Source: Rudaeicoccus suwonensis | Lineage (GTDB): Bacteria > Actinomycetota > Actinomycetes > Actinomycetales > Dermatophilaceae | NCBI RefSeq assembly: GCF_007829035.1 | Contig: NZ_VIVQ01000001.1 | Span: 1,364,001-1,428,000, forward strand | Direction: 5' to 3' | DNA: 64,000 nucleotides | Part shown: piece by piece, positions 19,571 to 30,707 of the stretch | Position numbering within the stretch: the first letter of the stretch is position 1 | How the letters are laid out: the number at the start of each line of letters is the position of its first letter | Notes under the pieces: generated by a model | What the model was told of the DNA's origin: nothing | Seen by the model: the letters and a program-made list of their open reading frames with translations, nothing else | Database searches by the model: none | Position numbers and translations under genes: made by a program

Positions 19571-20478
19571 GCCGCCGCATTCTGCTCGTCGGACACCCCC
19601 GACGTCCCTCAGCAGTCGACGTCGCGGCCACCCTCGTGCAGGATCTTGCCGCGCACGACATCAAAGTCACCGGTGCGGCCGAGGAACTCGAGGCCTTCGG
19701 TGTGCTCGACATGCCGAGCGTCACCGCGCATGAGAGCGCGCGACCTGACGGTTGCGAGCTTGCCGTGGTCCTGGGCGGGGACGGCACGATCTTGCGCGGC
19801 GCTGAGACCGTGCGCGACAGCGGCGTCCCGCTGCTGGGCATCAACCTCGGACACGTGGGCTTCCTCGCCGAGGCCGAGCGTGACGACATCCACTGGACCG
19901 TCGCCAAGATCGCCCACCGCGACTGGAAGGTCGAGGAACGCGAGACGCTGGAGATCGAGGCCTTCGTCGACGGGCAGTCGCTGTGGACCAACTGGGCGCT
20001 GAACGAAGCATCCGTCGAAAAGGCAGCGCGTGAGCGGATGCTCGAGGTCACTCTCGAGATCGACGGCCGCCCGCTGTCGACCTGGGGCTGCGACGGCGTC
20101 GTGATGGCGACGCCTACCGGATCGACGGCCTATGCTTTCTCGGCCGGCGGGCCGGTCGTGTGGCCCGGTGTCCGTGCCATCCTCGTGGTGCCGATCTCCG
20201 CGCATGCGCTGTTCGCCCGGCCACTCGTGCTCAGCCACGACGTGCGCATCGCGATCGATCTGGTCTCGGGCGCGGCCGATGCCCACGCTGTGCTTTGGTG
20301 CGACGGCCGCCGATCCTTCGACCTGCCCGAAGGGGCTCGTATCGAGGTGCGTCGCAGTGACACTCCGGTGCGCCTGGCCCGCCTGGGCTCGGCGCCGTTC
20401 ACCGACCGCCTCGTTGCGAAGTTCGACCTGTCCGTGTCCGGCTGGCGCGGCAAGCCTGTGGGCGGCCGTCCGGACTGA
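19567..20478 (+). CDS. nadK: NAD kinase
   Basis: 303 residues from ATG 19567, coupled to tlyA by ATGA. Phosphorylates NAD to NADP. Diagnostic motifs: VVLGGDGTILRGAE near residue 72, GINLGHVGFLAE near 95, LNEASVEKA near 140 and MATPTGSTAYAFSAGGP near 180. The actinobacterial order tlyA-nadK-recN is kept. Confidence 0.95.
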   Translation: MSRRILLVGHPRRPSAVDVAATLVQDLAAHDIKVTGAAEELEAFGVLDMPSVTAHESARPDGCELAVVLGGDGTILRGAETVRDSGVPLLGINLGHVGFLAEAERDDIHWTVAKIAHRDWKVEERETLEIEAFVDGQSLWTNWALNEASVEKAARERMLEVTLEIDGRPLSTWGCDGVVMATPTGSTAYAFSAGGPVVWPGVRAILVVPISAHALFARPLVLSHDVRIAIDLVSGAADAHAVLWCDGRRSFDLPEGARIEVRRSDTPVRLARLGSAPFTDRLVAKFDLSVSGWRGKPVGGRPD

Positions 20479-20492
20479 CGCCGACCCGTCGT

Positions 20493-20498
20493 TACGCT
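20493..20498 (+). promoter_or_regulatory. Possible -10 element for a leaderless recN transcript
   Basis: TACGCT lies six bases before the GTG start of recN, the spacing expected if transcription starts at the initiation codon. No ribosome site precedes the GTG. Prediction only. Confidence 0.35.
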
Positions 20499-20504
20499 GG
20501 CGGC

Positions 20505-22199
20505 GTGCTGCGCGAACTTCGAATTCAAGGCCTGGGCGTCATCGATGATGCCTTGCTGGAGCTGTCGTCGGGGCTGAACGTCGTCACCGGTGAGACCGGG
20601 GCGGGTAAGACGATGGTGGTCCAGGGTCTCGGCCTGCTGTTCGGTGGCCGATCCGACGCGGCGCTGGTGCGCTCCACCGCCGACCGAGCCGCCGTCGAAG
20701 GCCTGCTGGAGCTGCCGTCGGAGCATCCGGCGTTAATCCGGGCGCTCGACGCCGGCGCCGACGTCGACAATGGCGATCTCATCCTGGCCCGAACTGTCGC
20801 CGGGTCCGGTCGCTCCCGCGCTCATGTCGGCGGCCGAAGCGTGCCGGTCGGAGTGCTCGCCGAACTCGGTGAGCACCTTGTCGCGGTGCACGGACAGGCA
20901 GACCAGTGGCGGCTGCAACGTCCTGAGCAGCACCGCGTGATGCTGGACGACTTCGGTGGCCGACCCGTCGCGACAGCACGGACGAGCTACTCCGTCGCGT
21001 ATGACGCGTGGACAGCCGCTCGTGCCGAACTCGCGTTGCTCACCGACCACGCCCGTGAGCGGGCCCAACGGCTGGAGATGCTCACCGCGGCGCTGGAGAC
21101 CATCGAACGCGTCGATCCGCAGTCCGGCGAGGATGACGACCTCGCAGCCGAGGCGCAACGGCTGATCCATGCCGACGGCCTCCGCGAGGGCGCTCAGGTG
21201 GCGCATGATGCCATCGTCGGGAACGAAGATTTGCCAGACGGCGCGTATGTCGGAGAACTCCTGGCGCGTGCCCGGCATGCTCTCTCGTCGGTGGTCGAAC
21301 ACGACGACGCGCTCGCTGCGATCGACGCGCGGCTGCGCGAACTCACGATCCTGGTTGCGGACGTGGGTGCCGACCTTGCGTCATACCTGGCAGATCTGGA
21401 CGTCGACCCGGGGCGGCTGGAGCACGTGCAGCAGCGGCGGGCCGAGCTGACCGGCCTGCTACGCACGTATGGCGAGAGCATCGAGGACGTCCTGCAGTGG
21501 AGCCGTGCCGCGGCGGCCGAATCCGCCGAACTCGCGGGTTCGGACGACCGCATCCAACTGCTGACCACGCAAGTGGGCGAACTCGACGCTGCCGTCGCCA
21601 CAGCGGCGGCCGCCCTCACCAAGGCCAGGACGGCCGCGGCGCGCAAGCTGGAGAAGGCTGTCACGGGCGAACTCGCCTATCTGGCAATGGGTTCGGCGAG
21701 TCCGAAGGTGCAGGTCACCACCGATCCGGGGCATCGGACACCACATGGCGTCGACGAGGTCGAGATCCTGCTCGCCGCCAATGCCGGCGCCCCGGCGCGT
21801 ACCGTCGCCAAGGCGGCCTCCGGTGGAGAGTTGTCGCGCGTCATGCTCGCGCTGGAGGTCGTCAGTTCCTCCGGTGGCGTGCCGACCTTCGTCTTCGACG
21901 AGGTCGATGCCGGGGTGGGCGGCGCCGCCGCACTCGACATCGGCGCACGCCTGCGGGCGCTGGCCCAGAACGCCCAGGTGATCGTCGTGACCCACCTGGC
22001 GCAGGTCGCAGCGTATGCCGACCGTCACCTTGTCGTGCACAAATCCAGCGACGGCCACATCACCGCCAGTGGCGTCAGCGCCGTCGAGGACGAAGCTCGG
22101 CTGAGCGAGCTGGCGCGCATGCTGGGCGGCAACGACAGCGCGACAGCCCGGGAACACGCGCGGGAGCTTCTACAGGATGCACAACGAAAAACGTTGTGA
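20505..22199 (+). CDS. recN: DNA repair protein RecN
   Basis: 564 residues from GTG 20505. SMC-like ATPase that holds DNA ends in double-strand-break repair. Walker A is VTGETGAGKTMV near residue 30; a central coiled coil spans about 150-370; the ABC signature is ASGGELSRVMLALEVV and Walker B is FVFDEVDAGVGG, followed by VIVVTHLAQVAAYAD. Length is normal for the family. In many bacteria recN is SOS-induced, but I see no clear LexA box here. Confidence 0.95.
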   Translation: MLRELRIQGLGVIDDALLELSSGLNVVTGETGAGKTMVVQGLGLLFGGRSDAALVRSTADRAAVEGLLELPSEHPALIRALDAGADVDNGDLILARTVAGSGRSRAHVGGRSVPVGVLAELGEHLVAVHGQADQWRLQRPEQHRVMLDDFGGRPVATARTSYSVAYDAWTAARAELALLTDHARERAQRLEMLTAALETIERVDPQSGEDDDLAAEAQRLIHADGLREGAQVAHDAIVGNEDLPDGAYVGELLARARHALSSVVEHDDALAAIDARLRELTILVADVGADLASYLADLDVDPGRLEHVQQRRAELTGLLRTYGESIEDVLQWSRAAAAESAELAGSDDRIQLLTTQVGELDAAVATAAAALTKARTAAARKLEKAVTGELAYLAMGSASPKVQVTTDPGHRTPHGVDEVEILLAANAGAPARTVAKAASGGELSRVMLALEVVSSSGGVPTFVFDEVDAGVGGAAALDIGARLRALAQNAQVIVVTHLAQVAAYADRHLVVHKSSDGHITASGVSAVEDEARLSELARMLGGNDSATAREHARELLQDAQRKTL

Positions 22200-22265
22200 G
22201 ACAACGGCATTCGACATACGTGAGGATTGACGTCGGCGAACGGCGACACGGCGGCCCCGGTGACG

Positions 22266-22271
22266 TAGACT
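22266..22271 (+). promoter_or_regulatory. Possible -10 element for pyrG
   Basis: TAGACT ends eight bases before GTG 22280, so transcription would start at or next to the start codon (leaderless). No convincing -35 at the right spacing; TTGACG at 22228 is too far upstream. Prediction only. Confidence 0.35.
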
Positions 22272-22279
22272 GAGAGCCC

Positions 22280-23965
22280 GTGGTGGAGCAGACGAAACAT
22301 ATCTTCGTGACCGGAGGCGTTGCCTCTTCGCTCGGCAAGGGGCTGTCGGCCTCGAGCCTCGGACATCTGCTCCGCGCGCGTGGCCTGCGCGTGACGATGC
22401 AGAAGCTGGATCCTTACATCAATGTCGATCCGGGCACCATGAACCCGTTCCAGCATGGTGAGGTCTTCGTGACCGAGGACGGCGCCGAAACAGACCTCGA
22501 CATCGGTCACTACGAGCGTTTCCTCGACGTCAACCTCGCCGGCGACGCCAACGCGACGACCGGCAAGGTCTACAGCGAGGTCATCGCCAAGGAGCGCCGG
22601 GGGGAGTACCTCGGCGACACGGTGCAGGTGATCCCGCACATCACTAACGAGATCAAGGCGCAGATGCGCGCTCAGGCTGCACCCGATGTCGACCTGATCA
22701 TCACCGAGATCGGTGGCACCGTCGGTGACATCGAGTCGCTGCCCTTTCTCGAGGCGGCACGCCAGGTGCGCCAGGACGTCGGGCGGGACAACGTGTTCTT
22801 CCTGCACGTGTCGCTCGTGCCCTATCTCGCACCCAGCGGTGAGCTGAAGACCAAGCCGACCCAGCACTCGGTCGCTGCCTTGCGCCAGGTCGGCATCCAG
22901 CCGGATTTCCTTGTGCTGCGCGCAGATCGAGAGATTCCCGAGAGCATCAAGCGCAAGATCTCGCTGATGTGCGACGTCGAGACCGAGGCGTGCGCTGCGG
23001 CAGTCGACGCGCCGAGCATCTACGACATCCCCAAGGTGCTGCACGCCGAAGGCCTCGACGCCTACGTCATCCGGCGTCTCGGACTGCCCTTCCGTGACGT
23101 CGACTGGCATTCCTGGGACGAACTCCTCGAGCGCGTGCACCACCCCGAGCACGAGGTCGAAGTGGCGCTGGTCGGCAAGTACATCGACCTGCCGGACGCC
23201 TATCTGTCGGTGACCGAAGCGCTGCGATCCGGCGGTTTCCACCACGATGCGCGGGCCAAGATCCGCTGGGTCGCCAGCGACACCTGCGCGACTCCGGCCG
23301 GTGCGGCCAAGGCACTCGACGGCGTCGACGCGATTCTGGTGCCCGGTGGTTTCGGCGTGCGAGGCATCGAGGGCAAGCTCGGCGCACTGCGCTGGGCGCG
23401 CGAGCGGCAGGTGCCGACGCTGGGCATCTGCCTCGGCCTGCAGTGCATGGTGATCGAGCACGCGCGCAATGTCGCGGGCATCGAGGGTGCGTCGTCGACC
23501 GAGTTCGACCCCGACACGCCGGCTCCGGTGATTGCGACGATGGAAGAGCAGAAGGCCTTCGTCGACGGTGCCGGTGACCTGGGCGGCACGATGCGACTGG
23601 GGGCCTACCCGGCGAAGCTCGCCGACGGTTCCGTCGTTGCCGGCGCGTATGGCGCGACCGACGTCTCAGAACGGCATCGCCACCGGTACGAGGTCAACAA
23701 CTCCTACCGCGCCCAGTTGGAGGCAGCGGGTCTGGTGTTTTCGGGCCTGTCGCCGGACGGCGGGCTCGTCGAGTTCGTCGAGCTGCCGGCGGAGGTGCAC
23801 CCGTATTACGTTGCGACACAGGCCCATCCGGAGTTCCTGTCGCGGCCGAACCGTGCGCACCCGTTGTTCGCCGGCTTGATCGGTGCGGCGATCGACCAGC
23901 AGCGCGCCGCGCGACTGGTCGAGGTCGAACGCCCTCGGGCGGTCGAAGCCGTTGCGGCGCAATGA
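22280..23965 (+). CDS. pyrG: CTP synthase
   Basis: 561 residues from GTG 22280. Makes CTP from UTP, ATP and glutamine. Synthetase domain: [20 protein letters not shown] (P-loop) and [20 protein letters not shown]. Glutaminase domain from about residue 290: the nucleophilic Cys in [25 protein letters not shown], and the His-Pro-Glu triad in [10 protein letters not shown]. Slightly long C-terminal tail ([15 protein letters not shown]). Followed seven bases later by the NUDIX gene, as in mycobacteria. Confidence 0.96.
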   Translation: MVEQTKHIFVTGGVASSLGKGLSASSLGHLLRARGLRVTMQKLDPYINVDPGTMNPFQHGEVFVTEDGAETDLDIGHYERFLDVNLAGDANATTGKVYSEVIAKERRGEYLGDTVQVIPHITNEIKAQMRAQAAPDVDLIITEIGGTVGDIESLPFLEAARQVRQDVGRDNVFFLHVSLVPYLAPSGELKTKPTQHSVAALRQVGIQPDFLVLRADREIPESIKRKISLMCDVETEACAAAVDAPSIYDIPKVLHAEGLDAYVIRRLGLPFRDVDWHSWDELLERVHHPEHEVEVALVGKYIDLPDAYLSVTEALRSGGFHHDARAKIRWVASDTCATPAGAAKALDGVDAILVPGGFGVRGIEGKLGALRWARERQVPTLGICLGLQCMVIEHARNVAGIEGASSTEFDPDTPAPVIATMEEQKAFVDGAGDLGGTMRLGAYPAKLADGSVVAGAYGATDVSERHRHRYEVNNSYRAQLEAAGLVFSGLSPDGGLVEFVELPAEVHPYYVATQAHPEFLSRPNRAHPLFAGLIGAAIDQQRAARLVEVERPRAVEAVAAQ

Positions 23966-23972
23966 CGTTCGC

Positions 23973-24632
23973 ATGAGCGGAACGCACCCGGTGCTGCCTG
24001 CCGACATCGCCGACCGGCTCGCGCCCCAGCACGTCACGTCGTCACAGCTGGCCTACCACGGCCGTGTCTGGGACGTCGTGACCGACGATGTCGATCTCGG
24101 CGAGGCGGGGCACGTGACGCGCGACTACGTGCGGCATACCGGAGCAGTCGCCGTACTCGCGTTGCGCGGTGAACCCGGCGCCGAAGAGGTGGTGTTGATC
24201 CAGCAGTACCGTCACCCGGTCGGGACCTTCGACTGGGAGATCCCGGCGGGCCTGCTCGACATCGCGGGGGAGGATCCGCGCGATGCTGCCGCTCGCGAGT
24301 TGCGCGAGGAGGCCGACCTCGACGCTCACGAGTGGCACGTGCTGCTGGACCTGTTCACCTCACCCGGTGCCTCGTCGGAGAACCTGCGGGTCTTTCTGGC
24401 ACGCGACGTGTTCCCGGCGACGGCGGACGGATTCGACCGGGAGGGCGAGGAGGCTGACATGCCGACCGGCTGGATCAGCCTGGACGATGCAGTCACCGCT
24501 GCGCTGGAGGGCCGCCTGCACAATGGCATCGCGGTCGCGTCAGTTCTCGCGGGATCCGTTGCACGTCAACAGAACTGGTCTTCGCTTCGACCAGCCGACG
24601 TTCCGTGGCCCGAGCACCCGGCATACCGATGA
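23973..24632 (+). CDS. NUDIX hydrolase, ADP-ribose pyrophosphatase type
   Basis: 219 residues from ATG 23973. The Nudix box runs GLLDIAGEDPRDAAARELRE followed by EADL, with the REXXEE metal-binding core intact; the usual final Gly (EETG) is replaced (EEAD). Upstream HTGAVAVLALRG and VVLIQQYRHPVGTFDWEIPAG are typical of ADP-ribose pyrophosphatases, which clear free ADP-ribose to AMP and ribose 5-phosphate. It is the positional counterpart of the NUDIX gene after pyrG in M. tuberculosis. Stop overlaps the aminotransferase start. Confidence 0.9.
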   Translation: MSGTHPVLPADIADRLAPQHVTSSQLAYHGRVWDVVTDDVDLGEAGHVTRDYVRHTGAVAVLALRGEPGAEEVVLIQQYRHPVGTFDWEIPAGLLDIAGEDPRDAAARELREEADLDAHEWHVLLDLFTSPGASSENLRVFLARDVFPATADGFDREGEEADMPTGWISLDDAVTAALEGRLHNGIAVASVLAGSVARQQNWSSLRPADVPWPEHPAYR

Positions 24633-25783
24633 CACCGTCTGCCCGCAGCGTCGTTCCGCCCTTCCACGTCATGGAGGTTTTGCGGGCTGCCGCTGTGCGC
24701 CAGCGGTCGCACGGAGACATGATCCTGCTGTGCGTCGGTCAGCCGTCGACCCCTGCGCCACGGCCCGTGCTCGACGCGGTCCACGAGGCGGTTGATGCAG
24801 AACAGCTGGGCTACACCGAGGGCAACGGCATACCGGCCTTGCGAGAGACGATCGCCCGGCACTACGAGGCGACATACAGCGTGACGATTGATCCGGACGA
24901 GGTTGTCGTCAGCAGCGGTTCATCCGGAGGATTCAGCACGTTGTTGCTGACGGCCTTCGATGCGGGGGACCGGATCGTGATGGCGCGGCCGGGCTATCCG
25001 GCATACCGAAACACCCTGCACGCGCTCGGTCTGGACGTCGTGGAGATCCAGTGCGGCGAGCGGACGCGCTTCCAGCCCACTGTCGGCCAACTCGAGGAAC
25101 TCGTCGCCAGCGACGGCCCGGTCGCCGGGCTCATCATCGCCAGCCCCGCCAATCCGACCGGCACGATCATCGATCCCGATGAGCTTGCGGCGCTTGCGGA
25201 TTGGTGCAGGCAGCACAACGTGCTGCTCATCTCCGACGAGATCTACCACGGCATCTCCTACGGCCGCCCGACGCACACCGCGTGGGAGTTCTCGCGGGAT
25301 GCTGTGGTGCTCGGGTCGCTCAGCAAGTTCTGGTCGATGACCGGATGGCGGGTCGGCTGGAATCTGCTGCCGGAGCACCTGCGCCGGCCGTTCGACGTCC
25401 TGCAGACCAACCTGTCGATCTGCGCACCAGCCGTCTCGCAACATGGTGCGGTCGCAGCGTTCTCGCCCGAGGCGACAGCGCAACTCCAGCGCCACGTCGA
25501 GCGCTATGCCGTCAATCGGCAGGTGCTGCTCGACCGGCTCCCGGCCCTGGGGATCACCTCCTTCGCACCACCGGACGGCGCGTTCTATGCCTACTGCGAC
25601 ATCTCGCACCTGACGTCCGATTCGGTGGCGTGGTGCGCGGATCTGCTCGAGGCGACGGGCGTGGCGCTCGCGCCTGGCATCGACTTCGACCCGGTCGACG
25701 GGGGACGTTTCGTCCGGCTGAGTTTCTGCGGGGACACCGCCGCACTGCACGAAGGGCTCGATCGGATTCAGGCGTACGTATGA
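24629..25783 (+). CDS. PLP-dependent class I/II aminotransferase
   Basis: 384 residues from ATG 24629 (ATGA overlap with the NUDIX stop); GTG 24605 is possible but overlaps more. AspC-like fold type I enzyme: LGYTEGNGIPALRETIARHY, ASPANPTGTI (the Asn-Pro cofactor motif), LLISDEIYHGISY (Asp-x-x-Tyr) and the Schiff-base lysine in LGSLSKFWSMTGWRVGW near residue 235. Substrate cannot be told; aspartate, alanine and N-succinyl-diaminopimelate aminotransferases share this pattern. Confidence 0.88.
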   Translation: MTPSARSVVPPFHVMEVLRAAAVRQRSHGDMILLCVGQPSTPAPRPVLDAVHEAVDAEQLGYTEGNGIPALRETIARHYEATYSVTIDPDEVVVSSGSSGGFSTLLLTAFDAGDRIVMARPGYPAYRNTLHALGLDVVEIQCGERTRFQPTVGQLEELVASDGPVAGLIIASPANPTGTIIDPDELAALADWCRQHNVLLISDEIYHGISYGRPTHTAWEFSRDAVVLGSLSKFWSMTGWRVGWNLLPEHLRRPFDVLQTNLSICAPAVSQHGAVAAFSPEATAQLQRHVERYAVNRQVLLDRLPALGITSFAPPDGAFYAYCDISHLTSDSVAWCADLLEATGVALAPGIDFDPVDGGRFVRLSFCGDTAALHEGLDRIQAYV

Positions 25784-26151
25784 CGGGCCCTTCTGTCCCG
25801 GACGTACCGCAGACTGAACACCCCGAGATCGTATGTATCTGCGGATCAATGAGATTCGCCGCTCAGATGAACGCGGTGGAACTGGAACTAAGCATCGCCG
25901 GCGCCGTCGTCCTGGCGCCGACGGCCATCGCACCGGCTGAGGAGGGCACGACAGCTGTTGTTCTGACGGCGGACGAACGCGCCGCGCTCGGAAAGCTTCA
26001 CCGGCGCAAGATCGACCTGGCCGATCGCGTTCTGGTCGTCAACCCCGGTGGGTATGTCGGTGAGTCGGTTCGCGCAGAGATCACATATGCACGCCAGGTG
26101 GGCAAGCCGGTTGCCTTCATCGACGCGGATTCGGTGCCGACCGGTTCATAA
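25780..26151 (+). CDS. Small Rossmann-like protein, nucleoside-deoxyribosyltransferase-like (tentative)
   Basis: 123 residues, coupled to the aminotransferase by a 4-bp overlap. Begins with a strand-loop IVCICGSMRFAAQM, then a helix and AGAVVLAP, and later KIDLADRVLVVNPGGYVGES, RAEITYARQVGKPVAFID. This alternating pattern (Ser-Met-Arg loop, D-L-A-D-x-V-x-V-x-N, G-x-S/T-x-x-E) resembles the nucleoside 2-deoxyribosyltransferase / DUF4406 superfamily. I do not recognise a specific function; hydrolysis or transfer on a nucleotide is inference. Confidence 0.7.
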   Translation: MTGPSVPDVPQTEHPEIVCICGSMRFAAQMNAVELELSIAGAVVLAPTAIAPAEEGTTAVVLTADERAALGKLHRRKIDLADRVLVVNPGGYVGESVRAEITYARQVGKPVAFIDADSVPTGS

Positions 26152-26160
26152 GTTTGCCGA

Positions 26161-26184
26161 TCCGCAGGTGTGGCAGCCTGCGGA
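26161..26184. terminator. Hairpin between convergent genes
   Basis: TCCGCAGG, 8-base loop, CCTGCGGA, in the 42-bp gap between the small plus-strand gene and the minus-strand patatin gene. No T run on either strand; a bidirectional terminator role is inferred from position. Confidence 0.45.
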
Positions 26185-26193
26185 CGGACCGGA

Positions 26194-27093
26194 TCAGCTG
26201 GTGGCTGAGTTGTCGATGCCTAGAAATTCGCGAATGGCGGGCAACTCGCGAACGGCCTGCTCGTAACCGTCCTGGAAGGTCCGCTCGAGCACATCCAGCC
26301 GGCGTTCACCGTTCGACACCAATGCGTGTTCGGGAGTGAATAGGTATGCGTGGCCGGACTTTTCGAGTTCAAGCAACTCATCGCGGGTCGCGTTGTAGCG
26401 GTCGGCGCGGGTGCGCATCGCCTCCGCGACGGCGGGGTACTTGCGGAAGTATGTGCGTAGCGCCCGTTCGTGGCCTTGCGGAGCTTTGACGAAGCCTCGC
26501 GGCTGGGTCAGCAGCACGAGGAAGCGCTCGAAACCGTCGGCCTGGGCGGCATCCAGTGGCACACCACCGGAGGACCCGATGGCACCGTCGAGGTACTGAT
26601 GGCCGTCGATCCGGACCGCAGGCATGAGCACCGGCATCGACGACGACGCCTGCACCCGTACGAACACATCGTGCATCGTCGGCATGTCTTCCCGTCCCCA
26701 GTAGACGGTGCGGCCGTCGGTGGCGTCGAAAGCACCGATCCGCCACTGATCGGTCGACTCCGACCACCGTTGCCAGTTGAAAGGCACTGCGGCTCCTGGC
26801 AGTCCGGACTCGGTGTAGATGTACTTCGAGTTGAAGAAGCCATTCCCTCGCGCGAAGCTTCGCCAGCCACCGAACTTCGGGTCCTGCGCGAACGTGGTGA
26901 AGCACGCCTTCGCGCGCCAGGCGTCCTGGGTCAGGTAGTTGGACGCATTCGTCGAGCCTGCGGAGATGCTGCTCACCCACGACACCCGGATGCCCGCCTC
27001 GATGAGCGCGACCACCGCGCCGGCCGTATGGGTGCCGCGCATCGCACCGCCTTCGATCACCAAGGCGGTGTCGGTCACCACATGCGTAGCCAA
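26194..27093 (-). CDS. Patatin-like phospholipase, YjjU type, with altered nucleophile elbow
   Basis: 299 residues if read from TTG 27093; GTG 27081 or 27078 would give 295 or 294. Patatin features: ALVIEGGAMRGTHTAGAV (oxyanion Gly-rich loop), the nucleophile Ser in SSISAGSTNAS, and the catalytic Asp in YLDGAIGSSGG. The elbow reads S-I-S-A-G where the consensus is G-x-S-x-G. Similar cytosolic YjjU-type proteins are common and mostly uncharacterised. It starts 3 bp after the argG stop and is probably cotranscribed with it. Lipid acyl hydrolase activity is expected from the family, not shown. Confidence 0.87.
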   Translation of the reverse strand: MATHVVTDTALVIEGGAMRGTHTAGAVVALIEAGIRVSWVSSISAGSTNASNYLTQDAWRAKACFTTFAQDPKFGGWRSFARGNGFFNSKYIYTESGLPGAAVPFNWQRWSESTDQWRIGAFDATDGRTVYWGREDMPTMHDVFVRVQASSSMPVLMPAVRIDGHQYLDGAIGSSGGVPLDAAQADGFERFLVLLTQPRGFVKAPQGHERALRTYFRKYPAVAEAMRTRADRYNATRDELLELEKSGHAYLFTPEHALVSNGERRLDVLERTFQDGYEQAVRELPAIREFLGIDNSATS

Positions 27094-27096
27094 CGG

Positions 27097-28977
<1,881 letters not shown>

Positions 28978-29829
28978 TCACTCCTCGATGTAACGGGACA
29001 CGACATCGACCGAGTGTGCCTTCGCGGCCTGCCCGGAGTCGCCCAGACGGTCTGCCACAGCGGTCAGCAGGCCCTCCAGCAGGATCGTCTGCGGGATGCG
29101 GCTGGTCACGACGATCTCGTCGCGGAAGGACAGCTCCGGCATACCGGTGACCAGGGTGACGTCGGCGAGCTCGACCAGCGGCGAGTGACTGAACGCGGTC
29201 AGCACGACCACCCGTGCGCTTGCGTCACGCGCAGCCCGCGCGATCGTCAGGGACAGGCGATTGCTGCCGGAGCCGGAGACGATGAGCACGACGTCGTCAC
29301 TGCTGAGGGCGGACACTGCGATGTGCTCGCCGATGATGTCGGGGAAGCGCTCGGAGACGCGCCCGGAGTCGTTGAGGCGGGCGGTCGCATCGGCCGCCAG
29401 CGGCGCGGAGAAGCCATGCCCGACGACGATGAGGCGGCGGGCAGTCGCCAACAGCTCAACGGCAGCGTCCACCGCCTCATCGGTGAGCAGGGCGATCATG
29501 GCGTCCACCGATGCGGCCACATGACGGAAGGTCGCAGCGACGGTGGCGCGTGGGCCATCCGCAGGGTCGGCAGGTATGGCGGTGCTGGTTGCGGTCGCCA
29601 CACCCTCGCGGGCGAGCAGCACCCGCAGCTGTTGGTAACCGCTCAGACCCAGCGACTGGCAGGTGCGGACCACCGTCGGGCGTGAGACCCCGGCGAGTTC
29701 GGCCACCTGGGCACTCGACAACTCGATGATGTCGTCGGCGCGGTCCAGGATCACCTGGGCGACCGCGCGCTCGGCGCCGCCCAGCGACGGCGCTTGCGCT
29801 CGCAATCGGGCGAGCAGGTGCTCACTCAT
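28978..29829 (-). CDS. MurR/RpiR family transcriptional regulator
   Basis: 283 residues from ATG 29829, overlapping the preceding gene by 4 bp. The N-terminal HTH_6 domain has LSSAQVAELAGVSRPTVVRT near residues 40-60. The C-terminal SIS domain has LIVVGHGFSAPLAADATARL and VVLIVSGSGSNRLSLTIARA, which bind phosphorylated sugars in this family. As the last gene of the operon starting at 34933 it probably senses a phosphorylated product of the imported compound and controls the operon; that is inference. Convergent with ychJ, 33 bp apart. Confidence 0.9.
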   Translation of the reverse strand: MSEHLLARLRAQAPSLGGAERAVAQVILDRADDIIELSSAQVAELAGVSRPTVVRTCQSLGLSGYQQLRVLLAREGVATATSTAIPADPADGPRATVAATFRHVAASVDAMIALLTDEAVDAAVELLATARRLIVVGHGFSAPLAADATARLNDSGRVSERFPDIIGEHIAVSALSSDDVVLIVSGSGSNRLSLTIARAARDASARVVVLTAFSHSPLVELADVTLVTGMPELSFRDEIVVTSRIPQTILLEGLLTAVADRLGDSGQAAKAHSVDVVSRYIEE

Positions 29830-30707
29830 GGTGCCGGGTCCTTCCATCGCTCCAGCCAATCGGCCGGTCCGCTGCCCGCAGCGATGCGTTGCATGAGGTC
29901 GTCGGACAACGCGTTCGCGGGTCCGTCGGAGCCTGCCTGGATCGCCATGACGTCGACACTCTCGTCGCGGACGGTGACCACCTGCGCGCCCCAGATCGGG
30001 CGGGTGACGTGAGCCGGGTAGCCCGCGCTCGGGTCGACGACGTTGGCCACGCCGGGTGCCACGTGCACCGGCACGCCGCCGAAGGACGACGACAACTGGT
30101 GGTGATAGTGCCCGGCAAGTATGACGCGCACGAGTCCCGTCGCCAGAAGTGGTTGCAACGCCCCCGGATTCACCAGTTCCAGCACATGCGTGATGCGACT
30201 GGCGGAGGGCACGGGCGGGTGGTGCAAGGTCAGCACCACGGGTGCTCCGGCAGCGACGACCGCTCCGGCGAGGACGCGGACTCGTGCCTCGTCCAGTTGC
30301 CCGTAATCACGGCCGGGCACCTGTGTGTCGAGCACGGCGAAGGTGTGCCCGGTGATCGAGGCGAGTGCATCGACCGGTGCATCCGCGGCCTGCACCACAC
30401 CGCCGACGCCGTCGCCGAGCACAGCGGTGAAACCGGCCCGGTCGTCGTGATTACCGACGACGTAGACCGGGGTCGCACCGTGTGCGGCTGCGAACCCGCC
30501 GACCTGCGCCGACAGGAACTCGTAGGAATCGCGAGAACCGTCGTCGGAGCAGTCACCCGAGACGACCACTGCGTCCAGGGAGCCGATGCCCTGCAGGTGC
30601 GCCAGCGCCGACGCCAGGTGGGCGCGGGTGTCCGTGGTGCCCAGGTGCAGCTCGCCCGAACGCAGGATGTGCGTGTCGGAAAGGTGCAGGATCCGCAGCC
30701 GTGTCAT
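29826..30707 (-). CDS. Calcineurin-type phosphodiesterase, CpdA/GpdQ-like
   Basis: 293 residues from ATG 30707 (ATGA overlap with the permease stop). The dinuclear metal site is complete: LSDTHI (D-x-H), VSGDCSDDG (GD), VGNHDD (GNHD), LTLHHPP and AGHYHH (GHxH). This order is that of class III phosphodiesterases, cAMP phosphodiesterase CpdA or glycerophosphodiesterase GpdQ. No signal peptide, so it acts in the cytoplasm. Operon membership with a phosphonate-type importer suggests it cleaves an imported phosphodiester; a cyclic nucleotide is less likely in this context. Confidence 0.88.
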   Translation of the reverse strand: MTRLRILHLSDTHILRSGELHLGTTDTRAHLASALAHLQGIGSLDAVVVSGDCSDDGSRDSYEFLSAQVGGFAAAHGATPVYVVGNHDDRAGFTAVLGDGVGGVVQAADAPVDALASITGHTFAVLDTQVPGRDYGQLDEARVRVLAGAVVAAGAPVVLTLHHPPVPSASRITHVLELVNPGALQPLLATGLVRVILAGHYHHQLSSSFGGVPVHVAPGVANVVDPSAGYPAHVTRPIWGAQVVTVRDESVDVMAIQAGSDGPANALSDDLMQRIAAGSGPADWLERWKDPAP

